From contig NZ_LR215044.1 of the NCBI RefSeq assembly GCF_900660725.1, forward strand, positions 248,001 through 312,000: a stretch of 64,000 nucleotides of DNA. The letters are read 5' to 3'. Positions 56,027-64,000 of this stretch are shown one piece after another; positions within the stretch are counted from its first letter, which is position 1; the number at the start of each line of letters is the position of its first letter. Made by a program: the position numbers and the translations under genes. Origin of the DNA: Mycoplasmopsis arginini (GTDB taxonomy: Bacteria; Bacillota_I; Bacilli_A; Mycoplasmatales; Metamycoplasmataceae). The notes below the pieces were generated by a model. That model did not search any database, was not told the origin of the DNA, and saw nothing but the letters and a program-made list of their open reading frames with translations.

Positions 56027-56788
56027 ATGACAAATCAAATTGTTGCTAATCGTTTAATCTATACTGAAAAAAGATTTAAATTAGTGTCACTCGTTTTTTT
56101 CTTTCTTTTATTATTTTCTTCATCAATTGTTTTAACCTTGTTATTTACTAAAAAAATATACATAAATATTATTTTATATAATAAAGAAACATTGATAGTT
56201 CCTTGATGATTTTATATTCTTCCATTCTTTTATATTATTTATTCTATCATTAAAATCATTCTTCTATCAATTGATATTTCTACTTTAAAAAAGGCCTGGG
56301 CATTTATTTTAAATGAAAATCAAAATGGAAACTTTACACCATTAATTTTTTTAAAGATATATCGAAATCTCTTAAAAAAACAAGTTATTAATTTTTGAAT
56401 ATCCTTTTCTTGTTTATTTTATCTATCAATCTTTTGTTCAAACTTCTATGGATTTCTAACTACAAAAAATCAATGACTTGCTCAAAAAATAAATATGGAT
56501 AAAAGTTTTATTGACCCGAGAATGTTTCTTTGATTTATAGTTTCAATTCTAATTCTTATTTTTATCAGTTTTTTATTAAAGTCAATTACTCTAAAATTAA
56601 GAAGAACTAACTATGAATTATTTTTTTCAATCTCTTCAGTTGATTATCTAGAAATCTCAAGACTTAAATCAGCAACTAATAAGTTTGCTTTTAAGATATT
56701 TTTATGAAGTTTCTTAATTCTTATTGTATTTCCAGTTGCATTTTTTATTCTTATCTGGAAGAGAACCACTAAATTAAGACCCAAATAG
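56027..56788 (+). CDS. ICE multi-pass membrane protein
   Basis: A 253-residue protein with about five hydrophobic helices (LVSLVFFFLLLFSSSIVLTL, YILPFFYIIYSIIKIILLSI, WISFSCLFYLSIFCS, FLWFIVSILILIFISFLL, IFLWSFLILIVFPVAFFILI). Hidden from standard-code ORF calling by UGA-Trp codons. Shine-Dalgarno AAGGAAG. It stands between the transfer operon terminator and the DUF285 lipoprotein. I do not recognise the family. Confidence 0.72.
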
Positions 56789-56802
56789 TTAAAAAATAGT
56801 CT

Positions 56803-56862
56803 AAATTGATATAATTTTTAACAGTAATTAAATAATTTTTTAAATCAGAATTATATCAATTT
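56803..56862. promoter_or_regulatory. Perfect 14-bp inverted repeat before the DUF285 lipoprotein gene
   Basis: Arms AAATTGATATAATT (56803-56816) and AATTATATCAATTT (56849-56862) with a 32-nt loop. The left arm contains a TATAAT-like box. It may be an operator or an RNA stem in the leader of the next gene. Confidence 0.55.
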
Positions 56863-56897
56863 ATCATCTAAAAAAATCTAAATAAAGGAGCCTATAA

Positions 56898-58973
56898 ATG
56901 CAAAAGAAAGCATCAAACATCATAAAAAAACTACTACTATCCACATCAATTCCGCTTGCTGCCACTACTTCTTTTTTTGCTATTTCTTGTAAAAAAACTT
57001 TTAATAAAATAAGCAATGAAGCTTTACTAAGTGGAAAACTACAATCGAAATTAAGTGTCTTAGAAGTTAAATGAGATTCAATTGAAGATAGAAACTTTAA
57101 ATCTAATCATCAAACAAAATATCGAAGTTTAATGAAAATTGCCAAAGATGCAATTACTTCTAATAAAGAAAATGAAATTGAAAAAGCAACTACTTTAATT
57201 GATGATTTCATTAGAGACTTATTTTTTAATACTGAAGAAAAAGTTGATATTAAGGATTATTTAACAGATGTTGACTTATATTGACAATCCTATGAAAGAT
57301 TTGTTAATTTAATGCAAAATCAATATATCTCTGATGCTTATAACAAAGTTAAGCAAAAATATGAAACCCAAACCTTAAGATATAAAAATAAAGACTATAA
57401 CATTTATTTAGATGGTTCAAAATTAATTAATGTCTTAAGTAAGGACGATAAAAAACAAGTTAAGGTATTTGCAAAAGAGTTAAAAAACAAGGTAGATGCT
57501 TTTGAAAAAGAATTAAAAGATATCAATGATACTTCAATTTATAATAATGCTCCAAAGTTAGATGAAAGAGTTCCAAAAGAAATACATATTGATTGAAATT
57601 ATGACGTGATTCCAAAATTAAAAGAATTAGTTAATAAAACTTGGGATACTGAGACTGCTGACAAGATCAAAACTGGTCAAACTTATGGTGAAGTTATTAA
57701 AATGCTTGGAGAAGACTTATCTAAACACTTTGATGAAATACCTAAAGAATACATTGATTATTGAAGTTCTGATATTTTAAATCCTGAGTTTTTAAAAAAT
57801 GAAGTATTGCAACTACAGGATAAAAAATCTACCGATAGAGTAGAAATATCAAAAGATCGTAATTTTAATGTTAGAGCATTTAATAGTGACATTATTAGTT
57901 TATCGTTTTCATTAGCAGGGTTTAGTGCAGAAGAAGCAATTAAGTATTTATTTAACAACTATGTAGTACCTAAACTAACTCCTTTTCATTCAAAAATAGT
58001 AGTAAATAATGAACTAAAAAAACTTATAAAAAAATATGAAAATAGATTTCCTAATCTAAAGGATAAAGAGTATAACTTTGATGATTCAGGTTTAACAATC
58101 CCCTTTGGATTTAGTAAAAATATTGATGGAACACTAAAAGTAAAACTAAAAACATTTATGAGAGTTTCTTCAGAAGACTATCCAAGTTCTTTAGTCACTT
58201 TAGAAGGAGGCATAAATATAAAATATCCTAATAAATCTGAATGAGACCCTGAAACTATGACATCTCCTACTAAATATATAGGAATAGATAATATAGAGTA
58301 TTATATATACGACAAATCTTTATCTAAAAGAACAGATATTAAAGAAATCACACAAATTGGATATTATGTTCAGGAAGATAATAAATATGTTAGGGGGGTT
58401 GAAATGCCAAAATATATCAATAAAGTTTCACAACTTCCCAATGTTATAACTAATATAGAAAGAATGTTTAATGATTTAGTTAGTCATAGAATAGAAAACC
58501 TTGATAAATGAGATACATCAAATATCAGTAATATGCAAGAATTGTTCGACAATGCTCGTAATTTTAATCAAGATATTAAAAATTGAAATGTATCCAATGT
58601 TCAAAATATGGAATCAATGTTCAGGTGGGCATTTAATTTCAACCAACCATTGAATAGTTGAAATGTTGAAAATGTAATCAATATGCGGGGCATGTTTAAT
58701 ACCGCCGAGTCCTTCAACCAACCATTGAATAGTTGAAATGTTGAAAATGTAATCAATATGCAGAACATGTTTAATAGAGCGAAAAACTTCAATCAACCAT
58801 TGAATAGATGAACTCCCAAATCTCTTAAAAACATGTACTCAATGTTTTATAGTGCTTCTTCATTCAATCAAAACCTTTCTAGTTGACATCTAAAAAAAGA
58901 TGTACAAAGAGATTATTTTAATTGATATACCAATAATTGAACAAAAGATAAATGACCTAAGTTTGATGCTTAA
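56898..58973 (+). CDS. DUF285 (BspA-like/PARCEL) surface lipoprotein
   Basis: A 691-residue lipoprotein. The signal peptide ends TSFFAISC, with the lipidated Cys near residue 32. A helical body fills residues 40-530. The C-terminal 160 residues are DUF285 repeats of 25 residues built on WNVSNVxNMxxMFxxAxxFNQ, with W encoded by UGA. Such repeats form leucine-rich-repeat-like solenoids on the cell surface and in mycoplasmas mark mobile, size-variable surface antigens. Two units are identical over 49 bp. Strong Shine-Dalgarno AAAGGAG. A terminator follows. Confidence 0.88.
58638..58761 (+). repeat. Tandem 75-bp DUF285 repeat units
   Basis: Bases 58638-58686 and 58713-58761 are identical (49 bp), 75 bp (25 codons) apart. 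Each unit contains the inverted words TTCAAC and GTTGAA, in keeping with the palindromic PARCEL repeats described in mycoplasmas. Confidence 0.85.
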
Positions 58974-59063
58974 TACAAATAAAAAACAATTAACTATTAC
59001 ACCTATTTCAGTAGTTTTTAATTAAGAAATCTTAAATTGTTCTATCTTAATAATTCAGGTTAA

Positions 59064-59090
59064 AAAAAGTCGGAAATCCGACTTTTTATA
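59064..59090. terminator. Bidirectional terminator between convergent ICE operons
   Basis: A AAAAAGTCGGA / TCCGACTTTTT stem with a 2-nt loop. It serves the plus-strand lipoprotein gene and the minus-strand accessory operon. Confidence 0.85.
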
Positions 59091-59142
59091 TTGTGGAAAT
59101 CTTTTAAGATATTTGCTTTTCATAAGTGATATACTTGTTTAT

Positions 59143-59754
59143 TTATTCTTTTTCATCTTCTTTATCTTCTTTATGATCCAAATAATCTTCAAGAGTATAG
59201 TTTGATTTCTTAATTAAGTTTTCTAAGTCACTAATTACTCAATTATTAAACTCTTTTTCTATATCTTCAATTGCATACGCTCTGCCATATCCATTAATTT
59301 GGACTCAATCTGCTTTACCATTGATTTCTAATAGATCTTGCAGCAAATATTGGTCTATTTCATCCAAACCTTTTGCTTTGACTTCTTCATTCATCAGATA
59401 CCAAACATCACTAAAGTGATGAATATCATTTTCAGAATAGAAATCTTCAGCTAGCGAATGGTCATCTAAATCATTTTCATCCAATTCTTTGGTTATCTGA
59501 TAAATAGCTGACAATTTGCCAAAATCATTTTCCCTAGTTAAAACATCTAGAACTTTAATTTTTAATTCATCATCAAAATCAACGATATTCCAGAGAATGT
59601 CTTCAATTAATGTCAAATATGTTCGTCTTTTTGATTCATTGTTTATCGAAACTGCATTCTTTTCGAATGTTTCTATGTAATTTGTTGTTTGAGCATATCC
59701 GTCGTAGATTCAATTTTTTTCTTTTAAAGACTTATTATTAAAAAACTTATCCAT
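59143..59754 (-). CDS. Acidic helical accessory protein, paralogue 1
   Basis: A 203-residue protein, rich in Asp and Glu, no signal or membrane helix. A central block (IVDFDDELKIKVLDVLTREN, then KLSAIYQITKELDENDL and HHFSDVWYLMNEEVKAKGLD) aligns with the broken gene at 59857-60245 and with the protein encoded at 60247-60861. The ending EDKEDEKE is strongly acidic. Start at ATG 59752-59754 after AAAGGAG. Last gene of the minus-strand operon. Function unknown; acidic ICE proteins sometimes mimic DNA or act as antirestriction factors, but no ArdA signature was found. Confidence 0.68.
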
Positions 59755-59856
59755 TTTTTTTATCTCCTTTATTCTTTTCTTGTTGTACTTTATTCTTATT
59801 TTGTTTTTGAATATGTGTTGTATTAATGTGATTTAATAACTAAATCAATTAGTTTT

Positions 59857-60245
59857 TTATTTTCTTCGATTTTTAGGGAACTCTTCGTATTTTTCATCAT
59901 AGTATTGACGAACAGAAAATGGGTTAAAATCTATTAAATTATCAATAGTTTCATCTGTTGGTGATTCAGTTAAATCCTTAGTTGCCTTATATAAAGATGT
60001 CAGATCGTCAAGGCTTGTATTCTTAATTAAGAAATCTATGATTTTTATTCTAAATAAAAGACTGAAATCTTCTGAGTTTAAAGAGAGATATTTTTTATTA
60101 AGTCAATATAAGTTTCCCTATCAGAATCACGTATAAACTCGATTATGATGGTATCTTCAAAATTATTGAGATATTGTTATCTTGCAATCAAGTTTAAACC
60201 ATAAAACAAGTCTTTTAAATCTTCTTCATTAAGTGCTAATTTCAA
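59857..60245 (-). pseudogene. Broken accessory paralogue 2
   Basis: Reading from TTG 60243-60245: LALNEEDLKDLFYGLNLIAR, then a stop, then NNFEDTIIIEFIRDSDRETY and IDLIKN, then a frameshift into LNSEDFSLLFRIKIIDFLIK and the rest, up to the TAA at 59857. Joined, it aligns with paralogue 1 (for example YIDLIKKYLSL against YLTLIEDILWN). One TAA plus one frameshift make it non-functional. It is wedged between its two intact relatives. Confidence 0.62.
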
Positions 60246-60246
60246 A

Positions 60247-60861
60247 TTATTTATCTTCTAATTGAATATTAAAATCTCTTATAAAATCATCTTTGGTATA
60301 TAAAAAATAATTAATTAATTCATCAATAGAATATTCATTAATTCAATCCATAAACTCACTACGCAATGCTAGAATTAATTCTAGTCTACCTGAAACATTA
60401 ATTTTTACTAAGGCCTTTGTTGCATCTGTTGCTTCTTTAAAATTAATTAAATCCGATGCCAAAAGCACTTGTCCATCTAAACCATTTTCTCTAATATTTT
60501 TGTCAATTTTTGCTCACAGTTCTTCAAACTGGTAAATATCATTACTTCTAATAAATAACTCAAATAAATTTGAGTCTTTAACTGACTTAGTAAGTTGCAA
60601 TTCATCTATTAATTTAGCTATTTTAACTAGTTTGTCTAAATCCCTTAGGTTTTTAATCGAATCATAGATTTTTTCATTTAGTTTTTCATCTAAATCATCA
60701 AAACTGGATGCAATTAATTTGATTGCGTTTGTATATATTTTTTGATTTAATTTATCTTGAAAGGTTTTGGATGTATTATTAAATAATTTAAAAACATTTT
60801 CTTTTTCACAAGCATATCATTTTAAAGGCTGCAATTGACATCTTTTAAATGGTTTTCTCAT
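60247..60861 (-). CDS. Acidic helical accessory protein, paralogue 3
   Basis: A 204-residue helical protein hidden by UGA-Trp codons. It starts RKPFKRCQLQPLKWYACEKE and carries the family block SSFDDLDEKLNEKIYDSIKN, KLVKIAKLIDELQL, YQFEELWAKIDKNIRENGLD, which aligns with paralogue 1 (DFDDELKIKVLDV, SAIYQITKELDEN, HHFSDVWYLMNEE). No membrane helix. The Shine-Dalgarno is weak. It lies about 100 bp after the 137-residue gene in the same minus-strand operon. Function unknown. Confidence 0.65.
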
Positions 60862-60959
60862 TTTTTTCCCTTTCATTTGGTTTAATATTTGCTCTAAAAT
60901 TGTTTTTGTTAATTCAAGTGGGATTGAACTTCTTTGAGCATAATTTCTTTCTTACATTG

Positions 60960-61373
60960 TTAATTTTGGTCATCTTCGATAACTTGAGAAGTATCTTCTT
61001 TAAATAGTTCTTCTTCTACTGGTCTAAGAAATTTAAGACAGTTTTTGGATAAAACAGCCCGTGCAATTTTAGGAATAGTTCTATGTCCGTTATCAAAATA
61101 TCATTGAAAGTTATTGACTTTATTTTCTCTTAAGTAAGCATATTCATCAATATATGAAGGTAAATCAAAATATTGATCTACTAAAAGTTCATGTCACTCG
61201 TCTTTATCAACTTCAATTTTTTTTCAGTCAATATTTTCAGCTTCAAAATCATTAATAATTCTGTTTATACATGTTCTAATCGCATCTACTTCTGTTTTTC
61301 AGTGCACCCAGGTGTTGTAATTGGTTCATTCATCAATTTCATCAACAATTTTTTCTAATTTGATTCTATACAT
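60960..61373 (-). CDS. Hypothetical ICE accessory protein (first gene of minus operon)
   Basis: A 137-residue protein with many UGA-Trp codons (for example DEWTNYNTWVHWKTEVDA). No membrane helix; acidic at both ends (FKEDTSQVIEDDQN). A strong Shine-Dalgarno AAGGAG stands 7 nt before the ATG at 61371-61373. It is the first clear gene downstream of the repeat-rich control region at 61.46-61.60 kb, so it and the paralogues below it are probably expressed from there. Family not recognised. Confidence 0.65.
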
Positions 61374-61391
61374 TTTTATCTCCTTACATTG

Positions 61392-61535
61392 TTAGTTTGA
61401 TATCATCAGTATCTTGGTTTTTAATGTGATTCTTTTTAAATCCATTTCAAGATTGGTAAAGTTTTTAGTAACATTGGTAACATTTTCGGTAACGTTACCG
61501 TTTTTACCATAATTTGCTTTGTAAATTGTTACCAT
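61392..61535 (-). other. Possible 47-residue leader ORF over GTAAC repeats
   Basis: From ATG 61533-61535 the minus strand encodes VTIYKANYGKNGNVTENVTN and then VTKNFTNLEMDLKR, ending 18 nt before the start of the 137-residue gene. It has no Shine-Dalgarno. The NVT repeats arise from GTTAC words spaced 9 or 12 nt and recall the NVTKDVTSDVTK linker of the AlbA-type regulator at 3.7 kb. It may be a leader peptide, a relic of such a regulator, or just an operator array that happens to be open. Confidence 0.35.
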
Positions 61536-61600
61536 AATAAAATATTTCTTTAGTGACATTTGTAGTGACATTTGTAGTGACATTTGTAGTGACATTATTT
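61466..61600. promoter_or_regulatory. Repeat-rich control region of the ICE minus operon
   Basis: Two word families. TGACATTTGTAG is tandemly repeated, with TGAC at 61554, 61566, 61578 and 61590, exactly every 12 bp. GTAAC words occur at 61468, 61477 and 61489, the last forming the palindrome GTAACGTTAC (61489-61498). On the minus strand TATTTT/TATTAT -10-like boxes follow the TGAC array, so it sits where upstream operators of the 61373-59143 operon would be. Confidence 0.65.
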
Positions 61601-61792
61601 CTATAAATGCTAAATCTAAAGCCAAATTCGTTATTATAATAAAATCTCAGGATATTTTAGAATTGATTTTGCATACGATTGGTTCGCGGGTCATCGAAAA
61701 GAAATCACAAAACTAATTTCTTCATTTAACTTCTAAATATTTTTTTCAAAATTACAAGTTTTGGGGTGCAGAATACCATAGAAAGATAATAT

Positions 61793-61822
61793 AAAAAAGT
61801 CCTTCGAAAAGGACTTCTTGTT
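61793..61822. terminator. Terminator-like hairpin near the right end of the ICE
   Basis: AAGTCCTT / AAGGACTT stem with a CGAA tetraloop, preceded by an A run and followed by T-rich sequence. It lies in gene-free DNA between the minus operon's control region and the next gene. Confidence 0.7.
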
Positions 61823-61935
61823 TCTACCAATCCAAGCTAAGTCTTTTTTCTATACCACACATACCTATGTTGTGTAATGCTTTAAATTAGTAGTTTTCTA
61901 TAGATGCCACCTGTTTTTGAACATGGCCAAAAATT

Positions 61936-62592
61936 TTGTTTGGAACATTAGCTGGTGTGTTAATTCCTAGTACTATTTTAGGATTTTACTTTGGTGGAAT
62001 AGCAATCCATAATTACAACACATTTACAAAACCTTATTTACCTAAAGAATATGAGAAAGAGGATTATGAATTTGACTCAAAAATAATAAGCCTTAACAAA
62101 GAAGCAGAAAAGTATTTTTCAATCAATGAAAACGCTTTAAAATCAAAACAAATTTCAAAAATTGTTAAATCTGATGATGAATATTATTTTGTTTTTAATT
62201 GAGTACATAGAAAGTGCCAGGTTAGAAACACAAACCAAGATGATTATTTTTCAGTGATGCTAAAAGTAAATCAAAATCTTTTTGATGATATTTTTAAGGA
62301 ATTAAATGATATTGAGGCTCAAAAAAATTATACTCATATTCAAAGAAACGAGAATAATGTTTTATGGCATTATGTCAATAAGTTCGCTTTTAATTCTAAT
62401 CAAAAACAAGATTATGATGCTATAAATAAAAAACTAAATTGCAAACATATTTTTATAAAAGATAAAGAACCAAAATTTATTTTTAATTTAAGTGTTGATT
62501 ATTTAAATAAGAAATCTTCTCTAGAAATTAAAAATTTAATTACTAAGAAAAACATTGAAATTGAATTCAAATTAGAAATGAAAAGAGCTTAA
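61936..62592 (+). CDS. Membrane-anchored hypothetical protein, uncertain 5' end
   Basis: The frame is open from 61894 without an ATG. TTG 61936 is the first standard alternative start, giving 218 residues; upstream residues FSIDATCFWTWPKIL are also readable. One N-terminal membrane helix (TLAGVLIPSTILGFYFGGIA), then a charged domain with KYFSINENALKSKQISKIVK. An ATG at 61905 is in another frame. Together with the tiny protein downstream it resembles the cluster at 28.5-29.9 kb, and its missing start may reflect truncation when the ICE inserted. Function unknown. Confidence 0.6.
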
Positions 62593-62595
62593 TTT

Positions 62596-62721
62596 ATGTC
62601 AAATAAAAAGAAGAATATTTTAATAACAATTGGTGTCATATTTGGCTTATTAGCATTAATTGGAATAATTATTGGAATGGTTTTTGGATATATAATATTA
62701 ACAATGCCAAATTATTGCTAA
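62596..62721 (+). CDS. Tiny single-pass membrane protein (41 aa)
   Basis: SNKKKNILITIGVIFGLLAL is followed by more hydrophobic residues and the end TMPNYC. Same design as the 43-residue protein at 29122-29253 (basic N-terminus, one helix, short tail). It starts 3 nt after the preceding stop, so the two genes are coupled. Function unknown. Confidence 0.6.
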   Translation: MSNKKKNILITIGVIFGLLALIGIIIGMVFGYIILTMPNYC

Positions 62722-62738
62722 AAATAAATGATATAAAT

Positions 62739-62768
62739 AAAAAATGCCCTAATGGCGTTTTTATTTTA
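62739..62768 (+). terminator. Terminator before ffh
   Basis: Short stem ATGCC / GGCGT (G-U pair allowed) flanked by an A run and a T run. Confidence 0.65.
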
Positions 62769-62779
62769 ATTTATTATAT

Positions 62780-62794
62780 TATAATAAATACATG
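62780..62794 (+). promoter_or_regulatory. ffh promoter, TATAAT 6 nt before ATG
   Basis: TATAAT at 62780-62785, ATG at 62792, no Shine-Dalgarno. The transcript would be leaderless. Confidence 0.55.
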
Positions 62795-64000
62795 CTAGAT
62801 TTTATACAAAGAAGAATTCAAAAATCAATTGATAAAATTAACAAAAAATTATCAATTAATGAGGAAGATATTTTAGAAATTTTACGTGAAGTTAAATTGG
62901 CGTTATTGGAGGCCGACGTTAATTTAGAAGTTGTTAAATCTTTTATTAAACAAGTAAAGGAAAAAGCTTTAAATAGTCAAATTATTGGTAAATTAAACCA
63001 ACAACAAACAGTTTTAAAAATATTTAAAGATGAATTAACAACAATACTAGGGAATAAAACAATTGAAATTAAGCCCAAATCTTATCCAACAAAAATAATG
63101 ATGGTTGGACTACAAGGTTCTGGTAAAACTACAACTTCAGCAAAATTAGCAGTTTACTTTAGAAAGAAAGGTATTTTTAAAAAACCTTTATTAGTCGGAG
63201 ATGATATTTATCGTCCAGCCGCTAGAGATCAATTAGAACAGCTTGCAAAACAAACACAAACAGACTTTTATACAAAAAGTGAAAATGATGCTTTATTAAT
63301 AGCAACACAAGCAATTGAGGCAGCTGAAGAGCATAAAAACGATTTAGTTATTATTGATACCGCCGGTCGTTTAGCAATTGATGAACAACTAATGGATGAA
63401 TTAAAGAATATAAAAAGTAAAGTTAAACCTGATTATATTTTCTTAATTGTTGACTCAATGAGTGGTCAAGATGTTATTAATACAGCTAAAAAGTTTCATG
63501 AAGAACTAAATCTAAGTGGAACAATTATAACCAAACTAGATTCTGATGCTAGAGGTGGTGCCGCGTTATCTATTACTCATTTATTACAAGTTCCAATTGC
63601 ATTTATCGGGGTAAGTGAAAAAATTACTGGATTAGAACTATTCTACCCTGACAGAATGGCTGACAGAATCTTAGGAATGGGTGATGTTTTATCATTAATC
63701 GAAAAAGCTTCGGAAGAAGTTGATGAAAAAATGATGAAAAAAATTGGCTATAAAATGATTAGTGGTAAATTCGATCTTAATGATTTAATGAACTCTTTAT
63801 CTCAAATTAAAAAATTAGGTAAAATGAAATCTATACTTAAATTAATTCCTGGTATGGCTGATAAAGTTAGTGATGAAAAAATAGATGAGGCTGAAAATAA
63901 ATTTAAGGTTTACACTTATTTAATTAATTCAATGACTGACTTAGAAAAAAAGAACCCTAAACTTTTAAAAAATCCAACTAGAAAAGACAGAATTATCAAA
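62792..64000 (+). CDS. ffh: Signal recognition particle protein Ffh (3' end outside window)
   Basis: 403 residues are visible; the M-domain end lies beyond the window. The N domain (LDFIQRRIQKSIDKINKKLS, ILREVKLALLEADVNLEVVK) precedes the GTPase domain with G1 GLQGSGKTTTSAKLA, G2/G3 region DDIYRPAARDQLEQLA and VIIDTAGRLAID, G4 ITKLDSDARGGAALS and the closing loop GVSEKITGLELFYPDRMADR. The M domain begins with GKFDLNDLMNSLSQIKKLG. Ffh binds 4.5S RNA and signal sequences to target membrane proteins. It starts from a promoter only 6 nt upstream. Confidence 0.95.
   Translation, partial: MLDFIQRRIQKSIDKINKKLSINEEDILEILREVKLALLEADVNLEVVKSFIKQVKEKALNSQIIGKLNQQQTVLKIFKDELTTILGNKTIEIKPKSYPTKIMMVGLQGSGKTTTSAKLAVYFRKKGIFKKPLLVGDDIYRPAARDQLEQLAKQTQTDFYTKSENDALLIATQAIEAAEEHKNDLVIIDTAGRLAIDEQLMDELKNIKSKVKPDYIFLIVDSMSGQDVINTAKKFHEELNLSGTIITKLDSDARGGAALSITHLLQVPIAFIGVSEKITGLELFYPDRMADRILGMGDVLSLIEKASEEVDEKMMKKIGYKMISGKFDLNDLMNSLSQIKKLGKMKSILKLIPGMADKVSDEKIDEAENKFKVYTYLINSMTDLEKKNPKLLKNPTRKDRIIK

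Larger units (their letters stand above)
36393..61700. mobile_element. Integrative conjugative element of the M. bovis Mbov_0395-0401 type (borders approximate)
   Basis: Between the cell-division-type core genes and ffh lies a block of transfer genes. It contains a DDE transposase-like gene at the left end, two giant surface proteins and a small ORF on or around the minus strand, then a plus-strand operon with pilin-like, VirB6-like and VirB4 proteins, lipoprotein, nuclease and SSB. A DUF285 lipoprotein and a minus-strand accessory operon follow. The gene set and order match what I recall of the mycoplasma ICE families named after Mbov_0395-0401. I see no relaxase and no VirD4/TraG. Exact ends and direct repeats were not found; 36.24-36.39 and 61.62-61.79 kb are the likely intervals. 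Confidence 0.75.

Noticed and set aside
59143-59754. ArdA-type antirestriction protein
   Set aside because: The protein is acidic and encoded on an ICE, but I could not find ArdA sequence motifs; only a speculative link is left in the findings.
61551-61600. CRISPR-like short repeats
   Set aside because: Tandem 12-bp units without spacers; no cas genes nearby.
36240-61890. Attachment sites or terminal inverted repeats of the ICE
   Set aside because: I compared both border regions by eye and found no convincing direct or inverted repeat, so borders are given as approximate.

Overview
The window comes from a mollicute (Mycoplasma sensu lato, most like the hominis group: Mycoplasmopsis or Metamycoplasma). 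The DNA is very AT-rich. Dozens of reading frames are continuous only if UGA is read as Trp (genetic code 4), among them hsdR, ecfA2, comEC, rpoD, glyS and the virB4-like gene. smpB-ssrA, glyS-dnaG-rpoD and an ECF transporter module are all present. All coordinates below merge code-4 frames.

Layout. 1-8.2 kb: a phase-variable type I restriction locus. It has an expressed hsdS (cut by the window edge), a tyrosine recombinase, three silent inverted hsdS half-cassettes sharing a recombination site, an AlbA/Schlafen-type regulator with an operator-like 12-bp array, and hsdR; hsdM must lie upstream. A decayed FRG-domain gene follows. 8.8-36 kb: mostly core chromosome (smpB, tmRNA, folD, a deoxynucleoside kinase, hpt, ecfA1-ecfA2-ecfT, ligA, comEA-comEC, yebC, holA, a degenerate GH13 protein, pgsA, rpmG, pepP, nfo, rpoD, dnaG, glyS). 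It is interrupted by an IS30-family element that sits in, and duplicates, a bidirectional terminator (25 bp), and by a decayed peptidase/membrane-protein cluster at 28.5-29.9 kb. 36.4 to about 61.7 kb: an integrative conjugative element (ICE) resembling the M. bovis Mbov_0395-0401 type. It carries a DDE transposase-like gene, two giant membrane-anchored proteins, a plus-strand transfer operon (VirB2/pilin-like, VirB6-like, VirB4 ATPase, SSB, lipoprotein, an EcoRI-fold nuclease), a DUF285 lipoprotein, and a minus-strand accessory operon with three tandem paralogues, one of them broken. 61.9-64 kb: chromosome again, with ffh running off the end.

The most interesting system is the conjugative element. 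Its transfer operon encodes an EcoRI homologue with catalytic residues D88, E110 and K112 and the recognition motif GNAIER intact, and no methyltransferase is visible. Reading by eye, I found no GAATTC in the roughly 25.3 kb of the element but 11 in the surrounding roughly 38.7 kb. This suggests an element purged of its own nuclease's sites. I see no relaxase or VirD4-type coupling protein in the element.

Regulatory structure is unusually visible. TGAC arrays with exact 12-bp period lie at the promoter of the AlbA-type regulator, inside its coding sequence (opposite orientation), and in the control region of the element's minus-strand operon. The element also has a perfect 28-bp palindrome between divergent genes, a 9-bp-arm palindrome over the transfer promoter, and a shared AACCAA/TTGCATA leader motif. 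Several core genes (smpB, ecfA1, ffh) have TATAAT boxes 6-7 nt before the start codon and so look leaderless.
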